Assembly (NCBI GenBank): GCA_032173965.1
Contig: CM063290.1
Coordinates: forward strand, 9,759,501-9,823,500
Direction of reading: 5' to 3'
From: Sitta carolinensis
Taxonomy: Eukaryota > Chordata > Aves > Passeriformes > Sittidae
DNA: 64,000 nt
Positions 21,914 to 34,900 of the stretch are shown here, one piece after another (within the stretch, counting starts at the first letter, position 1; every line of letters starts with the position of its first letter). A program made the position numbers and the translations under genes. The notes beneath the pieces are model-generated. The model was given only the letters and a program-made list of their open reading frames with translations, was not told the origin of the DNA and did no database searches.

Positions 21914-24900
21914 TCACAGGAGAAGGGCCGTGTCCTCCACAAGGTCTCCTTGGCCCTGAGAGGAGGGAACAGAATAGTGAGAATATGCCTGCAGATCCTG
22001 GGAGAACTTCTGCCTGATGCTGGTCAGAGGGAAAGGGGGAGCAGTGACTGACTGTAGGGGGGAGATGGGGCTGCAAGAGGAGGAAAAGCAAAGCCCCATC
22101 TGTGCACACAAAATTTCTTGCCTTGCCACAAGTGCAAATTAACAGAGGAGCTTCCCAGAGATCCCTGGCTCCAGGGCTGGCAGGGAGCTGGGAGTAGGGG
22201 CAGGACACAGCTCTGTCCAGAGCTGTGGGAGATCCCCCGAGTGTGGATGCCACCAGAGGACTGGGGAGGGGGGAAGGAGATGCTGTTTCTTCCACCCCAG
22301 TCTTGCACTTTGCCATTCTTTTGTTAACTCCCTGCTCTGCAGAAGAGCAAGGTCCAATTCTCAATCCACTTTTCATCACTCCAGGCCAGCTCTTTCCAAA
22401 CCCATGTGAATTGCAGTGGAAATCATTTGGGTGGTATGCAAATTAAAATTAAATAGAAAGCCCATCTGTAACCAAGTAATGGGTGGAATGAGGAAGAAAT
22501 GCAACTCCCTAACACAGGGGCAAAAGGAAAGCAAACATTCAACCCACTAATGCTATTTGCACCCCTGAGCAGCAGATGTCTGGAAAAGGGGCTGGAAGAT
22601 ATTAAAAGGTCACACAACTCCTCTCCCAGGGCAGGGTATGCCTGCCCAAAGCAGACGAGTTCTACCAATGGCGGTTCTTTCAAATGTGGATCTTTCATCA
22701 GTTTTTCTCTCTCACACCCAACCCGCCACACGGCCAGCCCCCGCCCTGTGCAGGTCAGCCCCTGGCTCACCCCTGGTGCTGGCGGCAGAGGTGCAGGGCC
22801 AGGCAGGCGACGGCAAACAGGAGGCAGAGCAGGGCCAGGGCTCCCAGCAGGATGCCGAGGAAGGCAGCCAGGCTGATGGCCAGCCACTCACACCTGGTGC
22901 CGGCAGGGGAGTAGATGGAGAAGGGCCGGCAGCTGTGGATGGGGAGGGAAGAGCTGTGATGCCGTGGGGGAAGCGGCTGTGCATGGGGGCCTTGTCCAGC
23001 TCAGGGTCGCTGCTACCTGCACATGGGCCCCTCGGGCAGGTGCTGGCACTGGCCACCGTGCTGGCAGTAGCCCGTCTTGCAAGGGGAGATGCAGACGAAG
23101 CCGATGGTCCCCATGTAGTGGAGCCTGTAGCCTTTGTAGCCGTACAGAGAGCAGGAGAAATAGTCCCTCAGCTCATCCACTGTCACTGGGGAGGGAAAGC
23201 ACGTGGGTTCGGCCTTGCAGCAACACTCCTTGATGCTTCTCCAAGCCTCCCACAGCTGGAGCTATGCCTGGGGTTGGGAGGCTGCCCACCCCCTCCCCAC
23301 GGGTGCGAACCGATCCCCGCGGCACACAGGGTTAGGGGGACAATGGGACAGGGGGGTACTCCTCCCGCACTCCCAGCTCAGTGCCAGGAGCAACTCACGC
23401 TTCACCAGGTCAGTGATGTTGTCCTGGTGCAGGCGCTGGAAGAGGAGCCCCGTGCCCGCCGCCCGCCGCCCCCGCCGCCCGTTGAAGGCGCCGACGATGG
23501 CCGCGGGCAGCTCCTCGTTCAGGAAGCGGATGACGGTGCCGCGGCTGTCATAGGCAAACTCGGACACCACCACGAAGGTGAAGCCATCGCTGTCTGTCCT
23601 GCAGGGAAAAGAGAGGACTGCTGGCAGAGCTGCTGCTGCCTCTCAGCGTGACTGAACCTCACCGTGACCCAGTATTGCCATCTGGGCGATGGTAAAGAAG
23701 GGATGAGGCTGGAGTGGCAGGTGCCAACTGTCTTATGTCTCCAAGGGTTTACCAGCGTCAGGGCTGGAAACAGACTCTGAGCTGGGGGAAATGCCCTTTG
23801 TGCACCAAACTCTGTGGCCCCATGCTCAATCCTGCCCCATAAGATCCTTGAAATGGTCACAGGCTGCTTCAAATCTGACTCACATCTGGGTGATGTTGGT
23901 GTTGCTCTGGAAAGCCTTTACCTCCAGGGAGTCCAGGATGGCTGAGACCTGCAGCAGGGAGCGGGGAGCAGGAAGGCATTGGGGAGGGCAGAATGACACC
24001 AGCTTGCAGAAAGGTTGAAGAGTGATGCAGCCTTGGCACAGGGCCACAGCTGCAGCCATCATCATGCAATTGGTGCTTCCTCCCTCTGTGCTTGCGGATC
24101 TGCTGGACCCCCAGAGATCTCACAGGAGGGCACACAGAGGCATGGGCATCCCAGCTGCCATGCTGCCCAGTATACCAGTGTGTTCCCCACTCTGAGCCCA
24201 GCCCCTCCAGTGACATACAGTGCCGTTGACTTCCTCAGCAGTGGTGTTTTGCAGTGTCTTGATCCTCATCTGGATGCTTCTCCGAGGGAGATCTGCTGGG
24301 GGAAAGCCACAGTGGTGGCTCTGGCATCCCAGACCAGGGTGAGTGGGGCTGGGTTTCACCCCACACTGGGCACAGGTACCCACCTGTGCTGGGCAGTGGC
24401 TGAAAATCCCCCCCTGCCACCAGGCAGTGCTGGTCAGTGAAGGCTGGGGGGCAGGTGCAGGTGGGGGTGCAGGTGATGGGGTGAAGGTGGCAGTGTCCTC
24501 CGTTGCTGCAGTAGCCCTCAGGGCAGGAGTGGTAGCCACAGGCTGAGCCACAGCCTGGCTTCTCACCTGTGGGATGGAGAGCATGGTAGAGGCATGAATC
24601 TGGCTGCAAGGCAGAGCCTCAGCTCTCTGAGCCATCCTCTGCTACTACCTAAGGCCTTTCTTCCAAGATTTGTTTTGTTTTTCTTTTATATGTTAGGAGT
24701 TCTAGTATAAATTCAAGGAAAAGCCCCACTCCTCCTCCTTCCAGCTGGAGCCATTTTCCCTTCTTAAATCCCAGCATTAAAGCAAGAGCAAAAGCCATTA
24801 ACTCAACCCCACAAAAGCAATCTGAAAACAGGGCTTGATTTAGGCCCCAACCTCCGCATGTACATTTGAACTTTGCTGGGATGAGATTTTTTTCTCAAGG

Positions 24901-25998
24901 AGAAAAATTGCATGGGAAAAATTTCCCTTCCCAGCAGATTAGTGAGATCAACAGCCTGGGAACATGAGTAGTGGCTGCACTCTGGTCCCTTCTGCTAGTG
25001 ACAGCAAGGGCTTGGGCACAGAGCTCAGCCAGCTCCCCCTTCTCTCCTCTCTGGCCTGTCTGGGTCCCTCAGGAATTCTCTTTCACAGAGCCTGGGGTGA
25101 TGAGGATGAGAACCATGCCTGCCAGGGGCCCCATACTCACCCTGGTCACTGTCCAGGCAGGAGCAGATGTAGCTGCCCACAGTGTTGGTGCAGGTGCTGT
25201 TCCCCGGGCACTCCATCCCCTGCGTGCACTCATCGATATCTGCCGAGGCAATGCACTGTGGCACCGGGACAAACACCTTGGCTGGGCTCCCAGTGGCCAT
25301 GGTGTGAGCCCTTGTCACCTGAGCAGTGCTGTCCATCCCCTGTCAGGCCAGCTGGGCAGGGGCCACAGCCACTGAAAGGGTCACATCCCACACCAGGGAA
25401 GCATCCCTGGGAGCAGGGGTCTGGAGGGTCCTGGCAGAAGGGACCTGAGTAGCCGCTCTCACATCTGCAGGCTGCCAGCTGGGAAGGGGATAGTAACACT
25501 GGCTTAGGGAACATGAGGAGGATGGGTGGACAGAGAGGACAGCCAGCACAGCTAGCATGGAAACAGGCAGAAGTGTCACCAGAGGAGCACACTACCTGCA
25601 GGGAAGACTCCCTGAGAGTGACAGTGTTGCTGTAGTCACACTCCTGGCTCCTGCTGCATCTGCAAAGGGTGAAGCGGAGCTGAAGGAGTGCAGAGATGTT
25701 GTTGGACCCAACAGCCTCCAGGTTGATGGTGAACGGGGCTATCCCACGGGGCTCCCATATCAGGGTGCCATTCTCTGCCGGGAGGAGAGGTGGGAGTTAG
25801 AGGTGGCAGAGGAATTCCATCCCAATCCTTCCCATCCCAGCTGTTCCATCTCTCCTTCCTTACCTGATATGTTGAGCTCTGGTGAGAGATGGGGAATGAA
25901 GTGTGTACCTGCCCCTGAGGCTTGGTACTGCCTTCTGACCTTCTCTCTCCTGAAGGCTGTGATTGATGCGTCACCAGTGATGATGGGAGGGAAGGCAT
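21914..25998 (-). CDS. MUC4: MUC4 juxtamembrane half: EGF-like modules, TM helix, tail
   Basis: Exons 25998-25864 and 25774-25596 are linker. Exon 25478-25319 holds CRCESGYSGPFCQ. Exon 25239-25141 holds a DIDECTQGMECPGNSTC module of calcium-binding EGF type. Exon 24566-24384 holds a further Cys-rich EGF-like module. Exons 24292-24219, 23948-23884 and 23598-23399 encode the conserved VVVSEF region. Exon 23185-23017 gives an EGF-like CKTGYCQHGGQCQHLPEG, and 22932-22771 gives the transmembrane helix (core AISLAAFLGILLGALALLC). The last exon, 22019-21914, is joined in phase 2 and adds a 34-residue tail with two tyrosines and a C-terminal ALLL. Confidence 0.88.
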
Positions 25999-28900
25999 CT
26001 GAGGAAAGAGCAGCCCAACACACATGTGGCCTTGTCACCCCTTGGCTCCAAGCCCCTCCTGATGAGAATGGGACCCCAGGCAGATGCTGTCATGGCTGAC
26101 CACCAACAAGGCCCTAATGTTGCACAGCACGGTGGCATCTCCGAGGTTTGGAGAGAAGCCAGAAATGCAGTTCCAGGAAATGCAATTCCAAAACATTGAT
26201 GGCAACTGTCCTGCTGGTGTCATCTCCCAGGACTGGAGACAAACCAGCTGGACAGTGCAAGTCCAAGACCTTGGTGACTTCTCTTCTGTCTCATATGAAG
26301 CAAGAGAGGCCAGGAAAGGAGAAGAACACTGCCCAGTTACATCCAAGCCATGCCCTCTCAGAGGTGAGGATGTGCTCCACTTACTGAGAGTTGTCTTCCT
26401 CTGCTGGAAGTCGGCTGCAAAGCTCTGGGTGGCCAGGCCCAGGGCAAAGTTCCCTGTGCTCAGGGAATCATAGATGCACTCCTTGCTGCCGTGACACTGT
26501 GAGGCTGCCAGCTGGTACTGGCTTTCATTCTCCTGCCACAGCCGAGACAAGAAGAAGGGTGTGAAGTTCAGTGCTGGTGAGTCCAGAGGCTGAGTGAACA
26601 GGCTGTGCTCCCCAACAGCCCCTGCAAGAGAGCACACCATGGGTACAGGCCATTTTAAGGTTTGCTGTATTTTAGGGTTCATTTTCATGGAGCAGTGAGG
26701 ACACCACCTTCCCTTGGCATTGCTTTTGCTCAGGCAAATGCTTAAATATCTCAAGTCAAAGCATGGTCAGAAGGTGCAGGAAGGAGAGGATCATCAAGGG
26801 GGATCCTAAGCCTGGACTTACAGGTCATCCCATAACTGTAGATCTTCTCCTCACTGCTATTCACAGGGATGCTGGTACCATTTGGCATCTGGAAGTCATC
26901 TGCAGGGTCATGGTTCCACACACCTGGTGGAGCATCACCAGAGTGCTGAAATCCCCCATGCCAGGGTTGACCTCCTCTCTGGTTCTGGCCAGTGCTTAGT
27001 TTATACCCAGGTGTCCCTGCCCTCACAAGCACAATTCCCCAGTCTGTTTTAGAGTGGGAAGAGAATTTGCACCCCGGCTCCGCGGCGGTGCCAGAAGCCC
27101 TCACCCAGGAGGCCCCTGGTGCTGTTGCGGTACCAGTCGGGCAGGCTGCAGACCACGCTGAGGATCCCAGAGGTGGTCGAGACAGAGACAGCGATGGCCC
27201 CATTGAAGATGGCCGTGACAGAGGAGGCATTGATTAGCAGGACACCAGGGCTGTAGTAGACCTCGTCACCCAGGTCTGTAAGAGAAGGAGAGCACAGAGG
27301 GAGAGTCCATGCAAGGCGGGGATCTGAAATGACAACCATGGATTCCTGGAGGGGAGTGCTCCCCATCCACCCCACCCAAACCAGAGACAGGTGCAGGTGA
27401 GAGACATTTAATGGATCTCAGGAGGGCTGCCCTCGCACTGGCCAGGGCTGGTCCCCCCCACATACATTTAACATTTAACAGCAGATTCTGCTCACCTTGG
27501 GAATAGGAAAACTGGATAGTTTTGTTGTTCAGAGGACTTGGATGTCATCCTGGCTCCCCAAGGTCCACTCAACCTGAAAATTGTGGTGGATGTCTCAATC
27601 AACCCCTCTGCTTGTCCCTTCCTGATGTCCCTCCATGCTGGAAACAATTATTAACTGAATTCTCCTCCAGCCCAGGAAGAGAGGCTCAGCCCTGGAACTG
27701 TGCTGGCATGTTCTTCACCCCAGCAGAGACACAATACAGCAGCTTTGATGTTTGTACAGAAGAGGATGGCCAGCTGCCTGTCACCGCTGGCAAGGGGCAT
27801 GCCCAGGCCACCACCACTGCTCAGCTGAACTTGACAGCATGGAAAGCTGTGCTGGAGGTCCCCCAGCTCTGAGCCCCCTCCTCATGCTAGTCATTGCCAG
27901 TTCTTGGTGACACCAGGACATTCTGCTTAATGAAGCTAAGTGGGTGTGGGGAGCAATTCTGCAAAGTCAGGAAGAGTAGTCACTAGTGCTGAAGTGTCAG
28001 GACAAAGAATGTGCAATGAAAAAGGTGAAGCAGACTGTGTTCCTCCAGAGCCTCCAGCCCTTGCTGGCCTGTTTGCAGGAGGTGTTAGACCTGTGCCTGG
28101 TGAATATTAGTCCATCCTGCTACTAACAGTACTTTGTTGGAGTGGAGGGAGGTGGCAGGAAAAGGAGAGGGGATGCCTCTCAAGTCCCACCCACTTGTAG
28201 GTGATGCCGAGGTGATGCCCAACTTGCCGGAGAGGTCTCTCCCATTAGAGGCTCAAACTCATACCCAGGGCACTCCTACTCACTGTTGTGGTGGCATTGG
28301 AGATGTATTGGGCAGCAAAGGCCACAAAGTTGGTGGCCTGGGCCATGCCAGTCTGTGCCGTGCGCCCCTGCAAAACGAAGCTGGTCTGGGCATCACTGGT
28401 CAGCAGCAGGACAAAGTCCCCAAGCCCGTTGAAGGTGTAGGTGAGTCCATCCAGGGTGGTGATGTGAGGGTCCCCAAAGGCACCAGCTGGGGTCCGAAGG
28501 AGATGGAGACATTTTGGGCAGAGGAAGAAGAGCAAATACTGATGTCATTTCAGGGAGGAGAGCAGTGCCAGAGCTGCTCAGCAGTCCCCACTGGCACATT
28601 GCAAAGTGTGGCTAATGCATGGGGTGCAGGGACAGCTCAGTGCCCTGGCATGGCAGAGGCAGAGCCTGGGGACTCACCGGGGGTGGGTGGCATGTATCCT
28701 TCACAGCCAACCCTCGGCCTCTTCTCAGCAAACCTGGTACAGAACAGGGGCTTCCCCACACGCCGGCAGCACCAGTCAAATGCTTCCAGCTCCCTGTCTG
28801 CAGAGGAAAGTGATGGGGTGTGTCGGGGTCCTTGCTCTGTCTGTGCTTGATGCTTGGGGTATTTTAGGGGGAGGGAAGGCCAGTTCCCACTTACCAGTGG

Positions 28901-31900
28901 CAGCATGGAAGGGGAGGCTCCATGCTCTCTCCTGCCAGCCTTCGAGCAAGCTCCCACCTTGGTACAGACATCGTACCCCAGCTCCAGCTGGGCTGGGGGA
29001 CACAGTGCGCAGCATCCTCACGGAGGTGTCCACTGGGCCTGGAACAGTGCAGGGGATCATGGCCACCCCCAGAGCAGAAGGGAACCATTCTCCCACCCTG
29101 GAGGGGGCTGTCCTTGGCACCTCTGCTCCAGTGGTAGCGGGGATCCAGCTCTGCCTGGGGCTGGGAGCAGGGGCACGGTGGCAGCTGGCTGTTCCAGGTG
29201 GCAGGCGCTGGCTCTGTGTCCAGCCACACCAGGCACTGCAGCCTGTAGTTCACCCGGGAGCGAGTGTCCAGTCTGTAAATCCACAGCCCACGCACATCTG
29301 GGGGAGCAACCAGAGAACACCACTCAGCCAGGGTCTCACCTTGTGCTGAGGGATCCCGAGGGACAGCTGTCCCTGGCCACTGACCACACGAGGTTTCCAG
29401 GCTCCCTCTAGAGCCAGCGGGGCTGTGGCAAGCCACAGGAGGACATGGAACACCCACAGTCTGCTCTTGGTGGCCAGCTCTTGCCCAGTGGCTTTGCTGG
29501 CCCACCTCCCAGGGATGTGTGCTGGGGACATGCTCCTGGCACAGAACACACAGCTCCTTCCATCCCCACCTGCCCCCAGGGACCCCCTGGTGCCATACCA
29601 GAGCCAGTGCTGCTGTGCTGGTCTGGTCGGTACTTGACTGCTGGTGGCTGCTGAGTCAGCTCGTTGTTTTGGGCATAGCCACTGCCGCTGTGTGGAGAGA
29701 GGAGGTTTGAGGTCATCCTTCTGACACACTCCCCCTCTCCTCCCCATAGAGCAGCTGGGATGCAAACTGCTGCAGTTTGCAGGAGAAAGGGATTAAATGG
29801 GGCAGGGTTGCTCCAGGAGTGGGAGCTGGTCTCTCTTGGGAGTAATGCCTCCGACAATCTCAACACAGTGCTGGAACAAATCTCTGCTGTCCCAAGACCC
29901 AGTGACATGCGTGCAGCACCTGGAGAAGCCAATGAGGACGTTGGTTGCAGCCAGCTTGGTGTAGTCCCAGCGCATCCCCCCGTCCTGGTAGAGCAGCAGG
30001 GCGAAGGAGCGGTTCCCATCGGTGGTGAGCACTGCCTGGTAGGTGCTCGTCTGGAGAAACCCAAGGCACCCCCTTAGCACTCCCAAAACCTCCCCTGCTC
30101 TCCCTGCAGCACAGACTGAGGCAGTGAGACTTGAAACAGCCATCAAGAGTCCTGTCTGTCACCTGGGTCCCCCACTCAGGCTCACCTGAGTGTCATCCCT
30201 CCGGGATGGGTAGGCTGGAGCTTTCTCCCACGTCACCTTCAAGGTCCATTTTGCTACATAAGGGATTTTCAGGTATTTCTCAATCTTTGCTTCCACATCT
30301 TGGACAACAGGGTCTTGAGTAGAGCTGAGTGTAGAGTACTCCTGCCAGATGGTAAGAGAGAGAATTAAATGAGTAAGCTGGGAACTGGATTCTCCCACAA
30401 GAACACCTTTGGTGGCCCTCACCTGGTACCAGGTGGTGCCAACACCCTCGGAAAAGTCTGCATCATCCCAAAAGGCAGCCACCATTGGCAAGCTCTCCCG
30501 GCCAGTGAAGCCCCGGGGAGGAGGGTTGGGGTTGGACGGGACATAGTTGTCCGTGGGTGGAAAAATGATCTGTCCATTATCTGTAAACTAACCAAAAGAA
30601 CTTGTTATTTGCTGACTGGGATAGCTTTTAGCCTTCATGGGTGAGCAGAAACCATGCATTTTAAATGTAAAAAAAATATATATTCAGATGAAATTTGGTT
30701 TCTGCTCTACTTCCATGTTTGTTTGGGTTTTTTGCCAAAAAGGCAGCACATCCATTATATGCTCACAAAGGGGGGCACTCACATAGAGAGTGTCTCGCAG
30801 TGACTTCCCAAAGGGAAATCCCATTTCTGGCTTGAACAGGGGTGAGTTAAAATCCACCATCCTCTGGACGTACTCTTGGTCTCCTCCTTCCATGCCAAAG
30901 GGGTAGAGTGAGGTGGCTGGCTCTGCCATGGGCAGGAGATCAATGAAAAAGGTGTAAAATCATTAATGTCTGCTTTATCCATCCTACAGCCAGGACAAAC
31001 CCACCTGCCTGCTGCCAGGATTCTGTGCTTGTGCTCTGATGGATTCTAATACAATTTTTGACCCACTTTTGGGATGCTCTCAAATGTCCTATTTTGCCTT
31101 TTCCCATGAATCTGGCAGCCCAATGTACAATGCAGATAAGATACCCTGGACCAGGCCATGCCCTCATCCATCACAATGCTTGACTGGCTGAAAACCCCTT
31201 TCTCATTCTTGTCTTTGGGAAAAAATAAAATTTACTTACTGATAAGCTCATGGGTGGGTTGAGGCTCAGGTGCAGGAATTCTGTGCCCAGTGGCGGTGTG
31301 GGCAGATGTGCTCTGTTTGGTGGATGGTCCTCTCTGTGTCCCAAAGGCATGAGACAGGGCAGTGACAGAGCTGGTGGTGGTTGGTGGTCTTACTGGTGCC
31401 GTGGTGCCTGGGGCTGGGAGACTTCCTCCCTCCTTGGCTGGGCTCACTGGGGCTGTGGATGCAATAGCCGTGGTGCTGCCTGCAGTGGTGGCAGTGGTGG
31501 CAGTGGTATTCCCTGCACTGGTGGCAGTGCTGTTCCCTGCAGTGGTGGCAGTGGTATTCCCTGCAGTGGTGGCAGTGGTGGCAGTGGTGGCAATGGTATT
31601 CTCTGCAGTGGTGGCAGTGGTGGCAGTGGTATTCCCTGCACTGGTGGCAGTGCTGTTCCCTGCAGTGGTGGCAGTGGTATTCCCTGCAGTGGTGGCAGTG
31701 GTATTCCCTGCAGTGGTGGCTGTGGTGGCAGTGGTGGCTGTGGTGGCAGTGGTATTCCCTGCAGTGGTGGCAGTGGTATTCCCTGCAGTGGTGGCAGTGC
31801 TGTTCCCTGCAGCAGTGGCTGTGGTGCTGCCTGTGTTGATGGTTGTTTTCTCCTTCCAGGCAGGCGCTCCTGGAGATGTCTGGAAGGTAGGAGGTGACAT

Positions 31901-34900
31901 TGCTTGTCCCATGTCGTGGTAGCTGGTGGACGTAGCAGAAGTGGTGCCTGTTGCTGTCTCAGTGGGAGTCTGTCCAGCTGCTGCCACCCCAGTTGCACCG
32001 ACACCAAGCAGGGACAAGGGAGCTGTTGTTGCCTCCTCTGTTGGGCTGTGCAGGCTGGAGAGAAGAGAACCAGACACTGCAACAGCAGTGCTGGGACCAA
32101 GGACACCCCAGGGTCCAAGAGTTGTCTCCACCAAGGGGGTACGTGCTGCTGGGAAGGGGACAGGCTGTCCACCTCCGCTTGCCTCGCTGTGTGTTACAGC
32201 AAGGGATGGGGCACTGCTGGTGCTGGTGGCCTGTGCTGTGGTGGGTGGCATGGCTGTGGAGACCCTGGTCACAGAGGTCTCCCAGCCTGTTGAGGTGAGT
32301 GGCAGGTTGCTGGGGAAGGTGCTGGTGGATGGTGTGGTGGCCGGCATGGTGGCCAGGCTTGTGCCAGAGGTGTTGGAGTCAGGGACATGGATGCTGCTGG
32401 TGCTGGCTGAGGGTGCTGCACCCTCGGTGCCTGTCTCAGAGCGGGTGGTCTCCACAAGGGCAGTGGTACCTGTGGCACCTGTCCAGGATGCAGCTGTAGC
32501 CTCCAGCACATTTGTGTGGCCAACAGCCAGCAAGGTGATCCCAGCTGTGGGCTTGTCCTCAGTGGCAGGGGGCTCTGGTGATGGCCTGGCAGTGACAATC
32601 GCGTGGCTGGGAGCTGACTCTGCTGCACTGGCACCTGGGTTCTCCTGAGTGCTCACCTCCAGGAACCCCATCACCATTGCTTGCCCTGTGGTGCTGCCAT
32701 CAGGCTGGGTGTCACCTGAAGCCCCCATTGCTTGCAGTGTGGCAGTTAGGGACAGGGGGGACATGACTGATGCCATCTCTTGGGGGATGCTGGATGGGGG
32801 CACCTCCAGAACCATCCCTACATTGGCTCTGCCTTCCGTGAGAGGGGGAACGTCTGCTCGTGGTGCCATGGGGACAGTGACTGCTCTGGGTCCCCCAGGG
32901 GTACCTGATACAGCTCTGCCGGTGCCTGGTGCAGTGTTGGGTAATGGCATCTCTGTCCCTGGAGCATCCACAATTTGGGGGCCAGCCTGGAGCACTGGGG
33001 TTAGTGCAGATCCGGGTGTGACATCAGTTCTGGGGGTTGTTGAGCCCGCTGTGGGACCTGGCTGGCTGTGGCTGGGGTGTGTATCAGGCACAGGCAGGGT
33101 GGTTTCAGTGTCCCCTGGCATTGTGGTGACATTGCCACTGGCCAGTGATGCTGATCCGATCCCTGATTCACTAATTGGAGTGTTGCTAACAAAGGAGGAT
33201 GGATAGGTAGCTGGCACAGTCCCAATGCCAAACACAGCGATGGAAGGTGGTGGTGCAGCAGCAGCAGCTTGAGGGTCCCTCTCTGGCTCTGCTCCACTGG
33301 TGCCCGTGAGGGATAAAGGCACGGCCATGCTGGGAGTGACTGGAGGAGATTCACCTGCAGCTGTGGTCCCAGGGCCTGTTGAGAAGGACTGAGGGAGCAG
33401 AGAGCCCATGGACTGTGGAAAGGGCCTTGGAGAGGGACCATCTGGCTCACTGAGAGCTGCATGGGGGGACAGACTCATGCTGAGCCCCCTGCTGTGTCCT
33501 TGGTCTCTGGGATGGCAGTGCCTGCTGTGGGTTTGGTGCTGGCCTCATTCCTGATGGACACCAGCTCAGCACTGGTGCTTCCCAGAGGTGGGATGTGCCC
33601 TCCAGCTACATCCATCCCTGTAACCAGTGTGCCCGCAGCTCGTGTGGTGGCCTGGGGCTGGGTGACAGCCTTGTCTCCAGGCAGCCCATGTCCAGCAGTG
33701 CCCGGGGCTGCGCTGTGGCTGGGAGGAAGTGTCTCCCCTGTGCCCAGCACAGCATCAACAGGAAGCTGGGGCAAAGGCCGAGCGGGAGGACTGGGAGGGT
33801 CCTGTGAGGCATTGTGGTCAGCGTTGGGTAAGGTATATGTCCCTGGCTCTGTAGCCTTGCTGGTGCCAATGGTGGAAGAAGAAAAGGTGACCTTTGCTAA
33901 GGATGCACTTGAGGGGTCTGCAGACAGTGGGGCTGCCATGCTGGCTCCCTCTGCGGCTGTGCTGGGGGGATTGGTTGTGGCTGCTGCCATCTTCGTGGGG
34001 CTGGCCCTGTCCTGAGAGATGCTGGCAGCCAAAGGAGAGGTGGCCTCATCCAGCCCCAGTATGACTTCCTGGGACAGGAGCCTGGCAGTACTGCGTGGCT
34101 CAGCAGAGCTCCTGCTTATGCTGGGGGATGTTGCTGTGCTGTGCTCATCCTGGGGGAGTAATGGCTCTGTGATCCATGCTGTCACTGGCATCTGCTTCAC
34201 GGTGACAGCACCCAGGGCAACACCCGCTGCGTGCCCCGTTGGCTTGAAGGACAAAACCTGCGTGTGCCAAGGGGTGGTGGGAGCTGGAGGGACGCTGGTA
34301 GGGTGGCTGGCAGCACCTGGAGAGAAGTCCCCAGCCCCTGACCCTGCCTGGGGGCTGTCTTGCATTGCTGGACCCCTAGGGAGATCTGCCGGGCTGGGAG
34401 GTCCCTCCTGCTCACCACTACTTCCAGCTGGGACCAGCCCTTTCGCTGTTGCCTGTGGCACCAGGATGCCTGTGGAGCGAGATAAAGCAGCTCCAGCTGG
34501 ATCAAGCCCTCCGCGGCCCCAGCTGGATCAAGCCCTCCGCGGCCCCAGCAGGCAGGAACCTTCCCGAGGGCAGCTGCCTTCCGGCCTTACCTGAGCGCTG
34601 GCTGCCCGCGGAGGCGGTGGCCGGGCCGGCGGCAGAGGGGAGCTCCGCGGCTGTGGGGAGCCCCTGGCACACGGCCGGGTCTGAAGGCAGCTCGGCGCTG
34701 CTGCTGTCGGCCACATGAGAAATGCTGCCCGACTCGGATGGGTCCAACGTGGGGACAATGGGCTGCCCTTTCATCTCCCCGGCTTGTGCAGAAGGCGAGT
34801 GAGAGTAGGATGAGGAAAACACCAGCCCGGAGTCGCCATCACCCCCGCCCCCCACCACCTTCTGCGGGAGGACCAACACCAAGAACAGGACAGGCACCTT

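Noticed and set aside
22638..23651. 337-codon plus-strand open frame over MUC4 EGF and TM exons
   Set aside because: It is antisense to well-supported MUC4 exons and has no homology or splice logic of its own.
25864..25909. A 15-bp microexon (25878-25864) after a GTACAC donor in MUC4
   Set aside because: The intron would be only 30 bp and the intervening bases are in frame, so one continuous exon 25998-25864 is simpler.
31250..31922. Plus-strand frames over the MUC4 minisatellite (GGSGIPCSGGS and VVAVVFPAVVAV repeats)
   Set aside because: They are antisense shadows of the coding repeat. The minus-strand frame continues into NIDO exons with correct phases, while the plus-strand frames have no start context or partner exons.
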